A stretch of DNA of 64,000 nucleotides from Parablautia intestinalis (lineage in GTDB: Bacteria > Bacillota > Clostridia > Lachnospirales > Lachnospiraceae), in NCBI GenBank assembly GCA_003612395.1, contig RAYQ01000017.1, forward strand, positions 1-64,000. The letters run 5' to 3'. This document shows, piece by piece, positions 26,192 to 35,931 of this stretch; positions within the stretch are counted from its first letter, which is position 1, and each line of letters begins with the position of its first letter. The notes beneath the pieces are model-generated. The model was not told the origin of the DNA and ran no database searches. It worked only from the letters and a program-made list of their open reading frames with translations. The position numbers were made by a program, and so were the translations under genes.

Positions 26192-28282
26192 ATGAATATT
26201 TACACAACTGATAAGATCAGAAACGTAGCTTTGCTTGGCCATGGCGGATGCGGCAAGACCAGCCTGGCAGAAGCTATGGCATATTTATCAGGTATTACAT
26301 CCAGGCTGGGGAAGGTGACAGATGGAAATACCGTCAGTGACTTTGGGAAGGAAGAACAAAAGAGAAAAATATCTGTCAGCACTTCCGTAATTCCGATAGA
26401 ATGGGAAGGGTATAAGATTAATATATTGGATACACCGGGATTTTTTGATTTTGCCGGTGAGGTTGAGGAAGCAATCAGTGCAGCTGGCGCGGCTATTATT
26501 GTTGTAAACGGCAAATCCGGTGTGGAAGTTGGTACCCAGAAGGCATGGGAGTTGTGCGAGAAATATAAGCTGCCCCGTATGATTTATGTGAGCAACATGG
26601 ATGTTGACAATGCTTCTTTCAGGCAGGTTGTGGAGGATATGACGCACATGTTTGGAAAGAAGATGGCGCCTTTCCATCTGCCAATCCGTGAAAATGAAAA
26701 ATTTGTAGGATATGTAAATGTCATTACCGAGACAGGCAACAGGTGGCAGGGCAAGGATGTGGTGGAATGTGAGGTTCCTGAGTACAATAAGGCAAACCTG
26801 CAGCTTTGCCGCGACACCCTTATGGAATCAGTGGCGGAGACCAGTGAAGAGATGATGGAGCGCTACTTTGGCGGTGAAACTTTCTCTGAGGCGGAAATTA
26901 GAGCAGCCCTTCGGACAAATGTGTGTGATGGAAGTATTGTGCCTATGTGCATGGGATCTAATGTGCTTTGCCAGGGAATGTATACTCTGCTTGACGACAT
27001 CATTAAGTACTTCCCGAGTCCTGAAAACAGGGAAGTGGCCGGCATTAACATGAAAACAAACGAAATTTATCATGCTGACTATGACTTCGCAAAGGCTAAA
27101 TCAGCTTATATCTGGAAGACTATCGTTGATCCGTTTATGGGTAAGTATTCCTTAATCAAGGTAAATTCCGGTGTACTGAAATCCGATGATCTTTTGTATA
27201 ATGTAGATAAAGATATTGAAGAAAAAATCGGCAAGCTGTACGTACTTCAGGGGAATAAGCCTATTGAAATTAAAGAGCTGCATGCAGGCGATATCGGCGC
27301 TCTTGCCAAGTTAACCGCCGCAAGGACAGGGGACAGCCTGTCTACCAAGGCAACAACAATTAAGTTTGGCAAATGGGAAGTGCCAAAGCCCTATACATAT
27401 ATGAGATATACGCCAAAGAATAAGGGGGATGTGGATAAGATTTCTCAGGCTCTTCAGAAGATTTCTCATGAAGATCAAACCATGAAATATGTGAATGATT
27501 CTGAAAACAGGCAGATGCTTCTTTACGGAATGGGAGATTTGCACCTTGAAGTGATTTCAAGCAAGCTGTTAAATGAATACAAGGTAGAAATTGAATTGTC
27601 AGAGCCCAAAGTGGCATTCAGAGAGACTATCCGCAAGACTTCCGATGTGGAATACAAGTATAAGAAGCAGTCAGGCGGTCATGGACAGTATGGACATGTA
27701 AAGATGAAATTTGAACCCTCAGGCAATTTAGAGGAGCCCTATGTTTTTGAACAGATTGTGGTTGGCGGCGCTGTCCCGAAGAATTATTTCCCGGCAGTGG
27801 AAAAAGGTATCCAGGAATCCGTGCTGAAAGGGCCTATGGCTGCTTATCCTGTTGTGGGTGTTAAGGCAATTCTCTATGATGGTTCCTATCATCCGGTAGA
27901 TTCTTCGGAAATGGCATTTAAGATGGCAACTATCCAGGCTTTCAAAAAGGGATTTATGGAAGCGCATCCTGTTTTGCTTGAGCCTATTGTATCCCTGAAA
28001 GTAACAGTACCGGATGCTTATACCGGTGATGTTATGGGTGATTTAAATAAGAGAAGGGGACGTGTACTTGGAATGAATCCTGCTGCAGGCGGCAAACAGG
28101 TGATTGAGGCAGACGTTCCTATGATGGGGTTATTTGGTTATTGTACGGATCTTCGTTCTATGACAGGAGGCCGCGGCGAGTATGAGTATGAGTTCTCACG
28201 CTATGAGCAGGCACCTTCAGATGTACAAGAGAAAGAAGTTGCTGCAAGGGCTGCTAAGGTTGCGGAAGGTTCGGACGATTAA
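26192..28282 (+). CDS. EF-G paralogue with altered GTPase motifs (FusA2-like)
   Basis: 696 residues with the five-domain EF-G layout: G domain at 1-270, domain II at about 300-380, and domains III-V ending in VMGDLNKRRGRVLGMNP and LRSMTGGRGEYEYEF. Compared with canonical EF-G the P-loop is GHGGCGKT (16-23), the G3 motif is DTPGFFDF with Phe84 in place of the catalytic His, and G4 is SNMD (134-137) in place of NKxD. This is the pattern of EF-G-like paralogues whose GTPase and role differ from FusA. ATG 26192 follows GGAGGA; the frame from 26126 lacks a site. The cellular role is not established. Confidence 0.9.
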   Translation: MNIYTTDKIRNVALLGHGGCGKTSLAEAMAYLSGITSRLGKVTDGNTVSDFGKEEQKRKISVSTSVIPIEWEGYKINILDTPGFFDFAGEVEEAISAAGAAIIVVNGKSGVEVGTQKAWELCEKYKLPRMIYVSNMDVDNASFRQVVEDMTHMFGKKMAPFHLPIRENEKFVGYVNVITETGNRWQGKDVVECEVPEYNKANLQLCRDTLMESVAETSEEMMERYFGGETFSEAEIRAALRTNVCDGSIVPMCMGSNVLCQGMYTLLDDIIKYFPSPENREVAGINMKTNEIYHADYDFAKAKSAYIWKTIVDPFMGKYSLIKVNSGVLKSDDLLYNVDKDIEEKIGKLYVLQGNKPIEIKELHAGDIGALAKLTAARTGDSLSTKATTIKFGKWEVPKPYTYMRYTPKNKGDVDKISQALQKISHEDQTMKYVNDSENRQMLLYGMGDLHLEVISSKLLNEYKVEIELSEPKVAFRETIRKTSDVEYKYKKQSGGHGQYGHVKMKFEPSGNLEEPYVFEQIVVGGAVPKNYFPAVEKGIQESVLKGPMAAYPVVGVKAILYDGSYHPVDSSEMAFKMATIQAFKKGFMEAHPVLLEPIVSLKVTVPDAYTGDVMGDLNKRRGRVLGMNPAAGGKQVIEADVPMMGLFGYCTDLRSMTGGRGEYEYEFSRYEQAPSDVQEKEVAARAAKVAEGSDD

Positions 28283-28355
28283 ATTTTACAGGTTCTTTTT
28301 AGAAGAAGGCGGGTTGAAAAACAAAAGATTCTTCAATCGACAAATGAAACGTAAC

Positions 28356-28404
28356 ACAACAGGGTGCTGTATATGGGGGTATACAGCACCCTGTTGTATT
28401 TTTT
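28356..28404 (+). terminator. Strong terminator after the EF-G-like gene
   Basis: ACAACAGGGTGCTGTAT (28356-28372) pairs perfectly over 17 bp with ATACAGCACCCTGTTGT (28381-28397), followed by ATTTTTTGTT. Confidence 0.95.
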
Positions 28405-28506
28405 GTTAAGAGATAGTATAATCTATCCTGTAAATATCTGGCAGTAATGGCTGTTTTGACTAATTTGCGCGGGCCATACCAGGTAGAAAGGAGCATGGCT
28501 ATTAGG

Positions 28507-30150
28507 ATGAAAAAGAAGATAATTGGAAAAATAATTATTTGTCTGGCGGGGCTTTTGGCGCTTTTTGTTTACTATTATGTAACCATACCTGCAATCAATA
28601 TTCACTCCACAGGGACCTGGGGGGCGTTATTTTTGCTGGTGCTTTTGCTGCTTTCCTTTTGTATCTTCAGGCAGTTTAAGAAGGACAGGCAGACGGTAGT
28701 GGAAGGTGAAAATATTTTCCGGTTTAATTTGAAAGAAAGCAGCCTTGCAGTGAAGGCATTAGCAGGTCTTTTGATCTTGCTGGGGCTTGTGTATCTGACA
28801 GGGGCGCTTTTATCCTCACCTTTTTTTAATGCAGCTAAATATCAAAGACTGCTTTCTATAGGGGAAAGAGAATTTACAGATGATATTAAGCAGGTTGATT
28901 ATAAGACAATACCGCTGCTTGACAAAGAATCCGCATCGCTTTTGGGCAACAGAAAAATGGGCAGCATGGTAGATATGGTCTCACAGTTTGAGGTATCCGG
29001 CGATTATGCACAAATTAATTATCAGGGAAAGCCGGTCCGGGTGACGCCGCTTACTTACGCAAGCCCTATTAAATGGCTGACCAACCAGAAAAACGGAATA
29101 CCGGCTTATATTTTAATCGACATGACAACGCAGAATACGGAATGTGTAAAGCTTTCGGAGGGCATCCGCTATTCAAAAGGAGAGTATTTCAACAGAAATA
29201 TTTACAGGCATCTGCGGTTTAGGTACCCTACCTATATTTTTGACGAGCAGATTTTCTTTGAGATAGACGAGGAGGGAACCCCTTATTGGGTGTGCCCGGT
29301 TAAGAAATTCAACATCGGTCTTTTTGGCGGGCAGACCATAGGAAGAGTGGTACTTTGCAACGCCCAGACAGGCGAGTGTGTTGACTATGCAGTGACAGAT
29401 GTTCCGGCATGGATTGATAAAGTCTACTCAGCGGATCTCCTGATACAGCTCTACGACTATTCAGGAATCTTAAAGCATGGCTTCTGGAACTCGGTATTGG
29501 GGCAGAAGGACTGCCTGCAGTCAACCAATGGTTATAATTACATCGCCTTAGAGGATGACGTGTGGGTTTACACAGGGATTACAAGCGTCAGCGGAGATCA
29601 GTCCAATGTGGGTTTTGTACTGATGAACCAGCGCACCATGGAGACCCGTTCTTATAAGGTGGAGGGGGCCATTGAGGATTCTGCCATGTCCTCTGCTGAA
29701 GGACAGGTTCAGAATCTGGGATATTGTGCAACATTTCCCCTGCTACTGAATATTGCGGATGAGCCAACATATTTTATGGCTCTTAAGGACGGCGCCGGAC
29801 TGGTGAAAAAGTATGCCATGGTAAATGTCCAGAAATATCAGTGGGTAGCTATTGGAGATACCGTGCAGGAATGTGAAAAAAACTACACGGAGCTTTTAAA
29901 TACCAACGGTATTGTGAGCAATTCTCTGGATATGGGAAAGAGCGTTACCGGGAAAATTGAAAATATTTCGCCGGTTGTGCTGGAGGGGAATACTCATTAC
30001 TATATTTGCCTGGAAAATAAGGAAGATATCTATGATATAGATATGTCCGATGCGGACCTGATTCAGATTATCAGATATCAGGCGGGAGATACGATAACGA
30101 TAGAATACCTGGAAGGCTATGGACTGCACGAGGTCCGGGGGATAAAATAA
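28507..30150 (+). CDS. Large membrane-anchored protein of unknown function
   Basis: About 547 residues. Three hydrophobic segments near the N terminus (about 5-24, 38-56 and 80-103) are followed by some 440 residues that are probably extracytoplasmic and beta-rich. I recognise no domain. Segments such as FRYPTYIFDEQIFFEIDEEG and the repeated references to conserved aromatic/Gly pairs suggest a single compact domain. The start is unclear: AAAGGAG (28487-28493) is one base from ATG 28495 and 13 from ATG 28507; I use the latter. It is monocistronic between the EF-G terminator and the leuS promoter. Confidence 0.75.
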   Translation: MKKKIIGKIIICLAGLLALFVYYYVTIPAINIHSTGTWGALFLLVLLLLSFCIFRQFKKDRQTVVEGENIFRFNLKESSLAVKALAGLLILLGLVYLTGALLSSPFFNAAKYQRLLSIGEREFTDDIKQVDYKTIPLLDKESASLLGNRKMGSMVDMVSQFEVSGDYAQINYQGKPVRVTPLTYASPIKWLTNQKNGIPAYILIDMTTQNTECVKLSEGIRYSKGEYFNRNIYRHLRFRYPTYIFDEQIFFEIDEEGTPYWVCPVKKFNIGLFGGQTIGRVVLCNAQTGECVDYAVTDVPAWIDKVYSADLLIQLYDYSGILKHGFWNSVLGQKDCLQSTNGYNYIALEDDVWVYTGITSVSGDQSNVGFVLMNQRTMETRSYKVEGAIEDSAMSSAEGQVQNLGYCATFPLLLNIADEPTYFMALKDGAGLVKKYAMVNVQKYQWVAIGDTVQECEKNYTELLNTNGIVSNSLDMGKSVTGKIENISPVVLEGNTHYYICLENKEDIYDIDMSDADLIQIIRYQAGDTITIEYLEGYGLHEVRGIK

Positions 30151-30155
30151 CTTTG

Positions 30156-30184
30156 TTGACTTTTTCCCATAATATAGGTAAAAT
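30156..30184 (+). promoter_or_regulatory. Promoter of leuS
   Basis: TTGACT (30156-30161), 17 bases, TAAAAT (30179-30184). The 130-base leader has a GC-rich hairpin (GCCGgcgccaaagCGGC, near 30280) just before the ribosome site but no T-box specifier or GGTGG antiterminator core. Confidence 0.7.
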
Positions 30185-30319
30185 TATGACTGGTTTAGTA
30201 TGTTGCAGATACAAAAATTGATATATGGAAATGAATTTCTAAAATAAATTATCTGAAGTGCTTTACAACAAGTATACGCCGGCGCCAAAGCGGCGGGTCC
30301 GGAAGAATGGAGGATTAAG

Positions 30320-32731
30320 ATGGCTGTACCCTATAACCACAGAGAAGTGGAAACGAAATGGCAGAAGATTTGGGATGATGAGAAAGCGTTTCAAACCTCT
30401 GACGATTATTCAAAACCCAAATATTATGCATTAGTAGAATTTCCTTACCCTTCAGGGCAGGGACTGCATGTGGGGCATCCAAGGCCTTATACGGCGCTTG
30501 ACATAGTTTCCCGTAAGAGAAGAATGCAGGGTTATAATGTGCTTTTCCCTATGGGATGGGATGCTTTTGGACTTCCTACGGAAAACTATGCAATTAATAA
30601 TCATATACATCCAAAGATCGTTACCAAAAACAATGTGGAGCGTTTCAAAGGGCAGCTCCATGCGCTGGGTTATTCCTTTGACTGGGATAGAGAGATTAAT
30701 ACCACGGATGTGGGATATTATAAATGGACCCAGTGGATTTTCCTGAAATTATTTAAGGCTGGCCTGGCGTATAAGGCGGAAATGCCTATTAACTGGTGTA
30801 CCTCCTGTAAGGTGGGCCTTGCCAACGAGGAGGTAGTAAACGGCGTGTGTGAGCGCTGCGGCAGCGAGGTTGTCCGCAAGGTGAAGAGCCAGTGGATGCT
30901 GAAAATCACCGAATATGCGGATAAGCTGTTAGAGGGCCTTGACAGTGTGGATTATGTGGAGCGTGTAAAGGTTTCACAGAAGAACTGGATTGGCAAATCC
31001 ACCGGGGCTGAGGTTGATTTTGTCCTGAAAGGAAAAGAAGATAAAATGACCGTTTACACCACAAGGCCGGATACTTTGTTTGGTGTAACCTATATGGTAA
31101 TGAGCCCGGAGCACCCTTTTATTGACAAATACAAAGAGGATATTAAAAACTGGGAGGATGTGGTTTCGTACCGTGAGATGGCGTCCAAAAAATCAGATTT
31201 TGAGCGTACGGAGCTGGCAAAGGATAAGACCGGCGTTATGCTGGACGGCCTTACCGCTGTGAATCCTGTAAACGGAAAGGAAATTCCCGTATGGATTTCC
31301 GACTATGTACTGATGTCGTACGGAACAGGCGCCATTATGGCGGTGCCGGCCCATGATGAGAGAGACTGGGAATTTGCAAAGAAATTTAACATGCCGATCA
31401 TTGAAGTGGTGGCAGGAAGTCCTGTGGATGTAAACGAGGCGGTGTTTACGGATGTAGAGACAGGAATTCTTGTGAATTCCGATTTTCTTAACGGACTCTC
31501 CGTGGCTGAGGCAAAAGATAAAATTACTGCCTTTTTAACGGAAAAGGGAATCGGACATAAAAAGACAAACTTTAAGCTAAGAGACTGGGTATTTTCCAGG
31601 CAGCGTTATTGGGGCGAACCTATTCCTATTGTAAAATGTGAAAAGTGCGGCTATGTTCCGATCCCGGAAAGTGAGCTTCCGCTGGAGCTTCCTGATGTGG
31701 AAAGCTATATGCCTACGGATAACGGCGAATCGCCTCTTGCCCATATGACAGACTGGGTGAAGACCACCTGCCCCTGCTGTGGCGGACCTGCCATGAGAGA
31801 GACGGATACCATGCCCCAGTGGGCCGGGTCTTCCTGGTATTTCCTGCGGTACACGGATCCGAAAAATGACAGGGAACTGGCAAGTAAAGAGGCATTAAAC
31901 TATTGGATGCCGGTTGACTGGTACAACGGAGGAATGGAGCATACCACCCTTCACCTTCTTTATTCCCGTTTCTGGCACAGATTTTTGTATGATGAAAAAG
32001 TGGTTCCCTGCCCGGAACCTTATAAGAAAAGAACTTCCCATGGAATGATCTTAGGCTCTAACGGTGAAAAAATGAGCAAGTCCAGGGGAAATGTGGTAAA
32101 TCCTGATGATATTGTGAGGGATTACGGAGCAGATACTCTGCGTACCTATGAGATGTTTATCGGAGCCTTTGAGCTGAGCGCCGCATGGAGCGAGGACGGT
32201 GTGAAGGGCTGCAGAAGATTTTTGGAGAGGGTCTGGAAACTTCAGGAAATTGTAACCGGGGATGATGCATATTCTAAGGATTTGGAAGTTAAAATGCATC
32301 AAACCATCAAGAAGGTAAGCAATGATTTTGAAAGCCTGAAATATAATACGGCGATTGCCGCTATGATGGCGCTCATTAATGAGTTTTACAAAAAAAATGC
32401 GGTTACCAATGGAGAATTTAAAACTCTGCTTACCCTGCTTAATCCGGTGGCACCTCATATTACGGAAGAAATCTGGCAGAGAATGGGATATGAAGGACGT
32501 ATTTATCAGATAACATGGCCGGAGTACGATGAGGAAAAAACAAAGGAGTCTACGATTGAAATCGCTGTTCAGATCAATGGAAAGACCAGAGCTACCCTGG
32601 CGATAGCTAGGGATGAAGAAAAAGATGCGGTAATTGCAAAGGCAAAGGAAACCGTTGCCGATAAACTGACCGGAAATGTTGTAAAGGAGATTTATGTGCC
32701 GGGCAGAATTGTGAATATCGTTATGAAATAA
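30320..32731 (+). CDS. leuS: Leucyl-tRNA synthetase
   Basis: 803 residues. The HIGH motif appears in [16 protein letters not shown] and the KMSKS motif in [10 protein letters not shown] zinc-type cluster [21 protein letters not shown] and the CP1 editing domain ([15 protein letters not shown] and the later PAHDERDW) are intact. The C-terminal anticodon-binding and UNE-L-like parts are of normal length. It charges tRNA-Leu. GGAGG precedes ATG 30320. Monocistronic, with its own promoter and terminator. Confidence 0.97.
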   Translation: MAVPYNHREVETKWQKIWDDEKAFQTSDDYSKPKYYALVEFPYPSGQGLHVGHPRPYTALDIVSRKRRMQGYNVLFPMGWDAFGLPTENYAINNHIHPKIVTKNNVERFKGQLHALGYSFDWDREINTTDVGYYKWTQWIFLKLFKAGLAYKAEMPINWCTSCKVGLANEEVVNGVCERCGSEVVRKVKSQWMLKITEYADKLLEGLDSVDYVERVKVSQKNWIGKSTGAEVDFVLKGKEDKMTVYTTRPDTLFGVTYMVMSPEHPFIDKYKEDIKNWEDVVSYREMASKKSDFERTELAKDKTGVMLDGLTAVNPVNGKEIPVWISDYVLMSYGTGAIMAVPAHDERDWEFAKKFNMPIIEVVAGSPVDVNEAVFTDVETGILVNSDFLNGLSVAEAKDKITAFLTEKGIGHKKTNFKLRDWVFSRQRYWGEPIPIVKCEKCGYVPIPESELPLELPDVESYMPTDNGESPLAHMTDWVKTTCPCCGGPAMRETDTMPQWAGSSWYFLRYTDPKNDRELASKEALNYWMPVDWYNGGMEHTTLHLLYSRFWHRFLYDEKVVPCPEPYKKRTSHGMILGSNGEKMSKSRGNVVNPDDIVRDYGADTLRTYEMFIGAFELSAAWSEDGVKGCRRFLERVWKLQEIVTGDDAYSKDLEVKMHQTIKKVSNDFESLKYNTAIAAMMALINEFYKKNAVTNGEFKTLLTLLNPVAPHITEEIWQRMGYEGRIYQITWPEYDEEKTKESTIEIAVQINGKTRATLAIARDEEKDAVIAKAKETVADKLTGNVVKEIYVPGRIVNIVMK

Positions 32732-32748
32732 ACGGTATGACTAAAACA

Positions 32749-32787
32749 GCGGCCAGCACGCTTCGCGTGCCGGCCGTTATTTATTTC
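32749..32787. terminator. Terminator of leuS, possibly bidirectional
   Basis: GCACGC-ttc-GCGTGC, extended by GGCC/GGCC across one mismatch, is followed by TTATTTATTT. It ends within the convergent gene's stop region. The inner hairpin resembles the second arm of the REP-like family. Confidence 0.7.
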
Positions 32788-33050
32788 CGGGAACGCATGG
32801 CCATAACCTTTTCAATCTTTGCAAGCTCATCGGGAGAGGCATGCTTTCTTAACACTGCCACAACAGCATTTATTTCATCATCTGTGAAAGAAACCTTCTT
32901 TTCCTGCCCGCGTCTGGCAACAGCCATGAGAAAAGGGAGCATCTGCTCTTTTTTCAGGTGGCTGCTTTCAAAGACAAGGGCCTGCAAAAATTCAAGCTTG
33001 TATGGTTCTATATTTTTTAAAGATTCATCCTGCATCCAATTATTCTGCAT
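32781..33050 (-). CDS. Small conserved-looking protein of unknown function
   Basis: 89 residues, mainly helical and charged (HLKKEQMLPFLMAVARRGQE, then FTDDEINAVVAVLRKHASPDE). No known domain is recognised. ATG 33050 is preceded by GGAGG at ideal distance. It overlaps the end of the upstream gene by 11 bases, so the two are translationally coupled and probably work together. Confidence 0.75.
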   Translation of the reverse strand: MQNNWMQDESLKNIEPYKLEFLQALVFESSHLKKEQMLPFLMAVARRGQEKKVSFTDDEINAVVAVLRKHASPDELAKIEKVMAMRSRK

Positions 33051-33678
33051 GTTGGTTACCTCCAAACATTTCATACATTTGTTTTTGCTCCGGTGTGAGC
33101 ATATTCATCAGCATATTCATCATATTAAAGCCCCCGGTTTGCGAAGAAGTGTTGTCATGCTCAGCGGAAGGATCATTGTCCGGGGGCATATCACGATTGC
33201 GGCTATTATCAGCATCGCCATTCTCATCATCAGACTGCTCATTGCCGCTGCTCCCTCCGAAAAAAGAGTCAAAGGCGTTATTCATGGAAGAATTACCCAT
33301 AAAGTCAGCCATATCAGGCATAAATTCCTTCATCATATCCATGGTTTTGGACATTTCCTTATACATTTCCATACTCTGGAAGAGCCCTTTAATTTGTTCG
33401 AGCTGTCTGCGCTCTCCTTCGGTGCAAAAAGGGAGCAGCTCCGAACACATTTTAAAAATATCAAAAGAAACCTCCTTTGGGGCACAGCCGTACAGAGGAT
33501 AGGGATGCTTTTTAAAATAGTCAATTGTATAGTTTAGTTCCAGAAATTTGATATAGACAGCCATTGCTTTTTGAGTCTGGTTATCCATATAAGAAAGGAT
33601 AATTTTCAGCATTTGTATATGATTGGTGCAAAAGAGAGTATCAAATGCAATTACCTTATTGTGCTCATTTGAATCCAT
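33040..33678 (-). CDS. Unknown protein with acidic low-complexity linker
   Basis: 212 residues. The first 100 are a compact helical domain (FDTLFCTNHIQMLKIILSYM, KFLELNYTIDYF). Residues 140-185 form an Asp/Asn/Ser-rich, probably disordered linker, and the last 25 are Met-rich (MMNMLMNMLTPEQKQMYEMF), a likely interaction helix. I recognise no family. It leads a two-gene operon with the 89-residue partner, behind leader element copy 3. The plus-strand frame at 32737-33537 is its shadow. Confidence 0.75.
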   Translation of the reverse strand: MDSNEHNKVIAFDTLFCTNHIQMLKIILSYMDNQTQKAMAVYIKFLELNYTIDYFKKHPYPLYGCAPKEVSFDIFKMCSELLPFCTEGERRQLEQIKGLFQSMEMYKEMSKTMDMMKEFMPDMADFMGNSSMNNAFDSFFGGSSGNEQSDDENGDADNSRNRDMPPDNDPSAEHDNTSSQTGGFNMMNMLMNMLTPEQKQMYEMFGGNQHAE

Positions 33679-33759
33679 ACCTGTACCCCCTGTATACCGC
33701 AGGCTGCGCCTGCGATACTGCCACCGGTAAAAGCCTGAAAGGAACTTTCAAACCTGCTT
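33679..33759 (-). promoter_or_regulatory. Two-hairpin leader element, copy 3
   Basis: On the minus strand, P1 is TGAAAG / CTTTCA with AAGC / GCTT at its base (33731-33759). The linker GGTGGCAG is the complement of 33718-33725. P2 is TATCGCAGGC / GCCTGCGGTA (33695-33717). AGGGGGT (33685-33691) is the ribosome site for ATG 33678. P2 and the tail closely match copy 1 at 4755-4793. Confidence 0.7.
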
Positions 33760-33869
33760 CTTCCTGCCTGTTTTCATATTTTATGATGCGAATTCTTCCT
33801 GTATGCAGAAAAATAGGCTCTTTTCAGAGCCTACTTTTCAGACATGATGAAAAGAAGTGTGCGCTGTAA

Positions 33870-34115
33870 TTAGCAGCCACAGCCGCAGCTATTGCCGTTG
33901 CCGTTGTTGCCGCAGCAGAACAGTAAAAGGATAATCCAGATGAAGTCGCATCCGCAGCCATTGTCAGAATTTCCGCCAAAGAAACTGCCATTTCCACCAC
34001 ATCCGCCACAGCAGGACAGTAAGAGGATAATCCAAATCAGGGAACTGCATCCAAACCCACTGTTATTGTTAGCACTTGTGTTGCATCCACATCCGGTAGC
34101 TGTTAAATCACTCAT
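33870..34115 (-). CDS. Cys/Gly-rich protein with two hydrophobic WIILLL repeats
   Basis: 81 residues. Two copies of a C-x(3-4)-IWIILLL-x-CCG unit (about residues 22-37 and 55-71) are separated by Gly/Asn/Ser-rich linkers and end in SCGCGC; 12 or more Cys. Such small Cys-rich proteins recur in Clostridia under names like chorion-class HCB or YjcZ-like, and some are spore-coat or sporulation proteins, but no role is proven. ATG 34115 follows GGAGG by six bases; the longer frame to 34154 is unsupported. It is monocistronic. Confidence 0.8.
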   Translation of the reverse strand: MSDLTATGCGCNTSANNNSGFGCSSLIWIILLLSCCGGCGGNGSFFGGNSDNGCGCDFIWIILLLFCCGNNGNGNSCGCGC

Positions 34116-34491
34116 ATATAGCCTCCAAAAGTTTTTTGTTTTATGCTTTATCATATGTACAGGGCTTGTATGTGTTTCAGGTATTATAAAAATTTTTTTG
34201 ATTTTAAATTTTATTATGGATATTATTTTTTAGGGAACTAAAAGTATTCAATCAGTAATGAACATTATACCTATAGTGGTATAAATAAAGAATTTTTGTT
34301 CACATCAAACAAAATAATATTAAAAATAAGTAAATAGTTTGTAAATTTTTATTTCAATTAGTTGAAATTTGATGTAAAATAAAATAAATTTACATTTTTT
34401 TACAGGAAAATAATAATAAACTAAATGCATAGCGCTTTTGACAATTTTTAAGCGGTGTTTTCATTTGATATAAAGCGAAAGAGAAATTTTG
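34116..34491. other. AT-rich intergenic region with a palindrome
   Basis: No gene is seen. ATTTCAA-ttag-TTGAAAT (34351-34368) is a perfect 7-bp-arm palindrome and a possible operator. TTGACA at 34438-34443 could be the -35 of the three-gene operon, though the matching -10 is poor. The region is markedly more AT-rich than its flanks. Confidence 0.5.
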
Positions 34492-35931
34492 ATGGTAATA
34501 CACTGGAAAAATATAAAAGACAAAAATTTAAAATATTTACTGGATGATAATTCCCAGGCAAGGAAAAACAGGGTTTGGATTATTTTTCTCTTGTTAGGGG
34601 TGATATGCATTACTCTGGCATTGACTGTGGATTTAAAGTGGATTAAGTACTTCAGATTGGAAGCGCTTATGGCTGTAGATTTGGCGTTTAAAATAAAATG
34701 CGCTTTCTGGAGCGCGTCATCGGGTGCGTGTGGAAATGTTATAACTTACGAAACGGTGCTGGCCGCGGTAGTTTTATTTTTTTACGGGGTAATTGATAAC
34801 CGGAGACTGGGAGTACCTTACAGGCGCCTTGCCGCCTATACGATAGGCTCACGTACAATCCCTGTTTTGTTTGTAGTTACCTGGTTGTTATCTTTAAGCA
34901 CATATGTGTTTCATTATTTGGAGCTGAGACATACGGTGTATGCGATTATGTTATATGTTTTAGGAGTGCAGACTTTTGTAATTGTGCAGATTCTTATGTC
35001 AACCTCTTATCGGCATTGCAAAAAAATTATTTGCAGAGTTGAGCGGAAAAAATATATGACAGGCCTTAAACTGGAAGAAAATTATGACGATGAATGGTTT
35101 CATTTTTTAGGGCATTTGGAGCGGGCGATTCATAGCGATGAATTTATTTCTGATAAAAAGGAACTATTGGCAGATTTCCTTAGAATTCCTATCAGCGGGC
35201 AGAATGGGAAAAAAATAAATGCAGACTGGATAGGACAGGAGTACGCGGAATTCAAGAAACAGGAGAGACTATACGAGTTCTATTTCTTTAATATATTGTT
35301 TTCTTTCCAAAATTTTGATAAAGATGAAAATAATATGGAAAGAAATCAATTATATAAAGCAATTAGTGATTTTATCCTATGCCTGTCAGATGAGATGAAA
35401 ATGAATAATGCAACAAATGGTGAGTATCCTTCCGTAACGGAACAAATTTACCATATGATTATTTCGGGTATTATGAATGGGCTGCTTGCCAGTAATGCAG
35501 AAAAAAGCTGGAAAATATGTGATAAAATTTTTTCTGGCTTAGCAGATATCCTGCCTTCTGAAGTTTTCATGCAACAATTACAGTTGTTTGTCCTTTTTCA
35601 GGAATTGCTGGCTGCTATCAATTCCGATATTTCTTTCAGAACGCAAAAAATCGAAAAAATGTGTATCTGGAGGCCGATTCAGACAAAGGATCTTTCTTTT
35701 CTATCCCATTCATGGGAGGTATGGACAAACTTGTGTACGATATCGGACTACGAAAAGATAAGACGTTTTGGAGCCGCTATAGATACTATGAGCGGCAGGC
35801 GGAACTCATCCAATACAATTTTTTGGATGCTGATGGCGGTAAAGGGGACAGAGGAAAACGGGAGAGTAGCTTATGGAAAAAAACATGTCAGTAAGAGTAC
35901 TGCAGTTAAAAAACAATTTTCTGAGAGATGA
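34492..35931 (+). CDS. Four-helix membrane protein of an uncharacterised operon (C terminus probably frameshifted)
   Basis: The first gene of the operon encodes about 479 residues as read. Four hydrophobic segments lie at about 28-46, 83-102, 120-144 and 148-169, then a cytoplasmic helical region of 300 residues. No family is recognised. Near 35645-35660 two A6 tracts occur; the frame one base behind stays open to 35894 with better codon use and reads VYLEADSDKGSFFSIPFMGG, whereas the current C terminus is rich in Ser, Thr and Cys. A one-base indel, real or technical, is likely. The start is ATG 34492, right after an in-frame TTG. Confidence 0.7.
   Translation: MVIHWKNIKDKNLKYLLDDNSQARKNRVWIIFLLLGVICITLALTVDLKWIKYFRLEALMAVDLAFKIKCAFWSASSGACGNVITYETVLAAVVLFFYGVIDNRRLGVPYRRLAAYTIGSRTIPVLFVVTWLLSLSTYVFHYLELRHTVYAIMLYVLGVQTFVIVQILMSTSYRHCKKIICRVERKKYMTGLKLEENYDDEWFHFLGHLERAIHSDEFISDKKELLADFLRIPISGQNGKKINADWIGQEYAEFKKQERLYEFYFFNILFSFQNFDKDENNMERNQLYKAISDFILCLSDEMKMNNATNGEYPSVTEQIYHMIISGIMNGLLASNAEKSWKICDKIFSGLADILPSEVFMQQLQLFVLFQELLAAINSDISFRTQKIEKMCIWRPIQTKDLSFLSHSWEVWTNLCTISDYEKIRRFGAAIDTMSGRRNSSNTIFWMLMAVKGTEENGRVAYGKKHVSKSTAVKKQFSER

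Noticed and set aside
30185-30319. T-box leader before leuS
   Set aside because: No specifier-loop arrangement or T-box core is visible.
32737-33537. A 266-codon plus-strand frame after leuS
   Set aside because: No ribosome site, and it is antisense to two well-formed minus-strand genes with good sites.
35641-35661. Programmed -1 frameshifting in the membrane protein gene
   Set aside because: The A-tracts do not place a canonical slippery heptamer in the zero frame; an indel is simpler.
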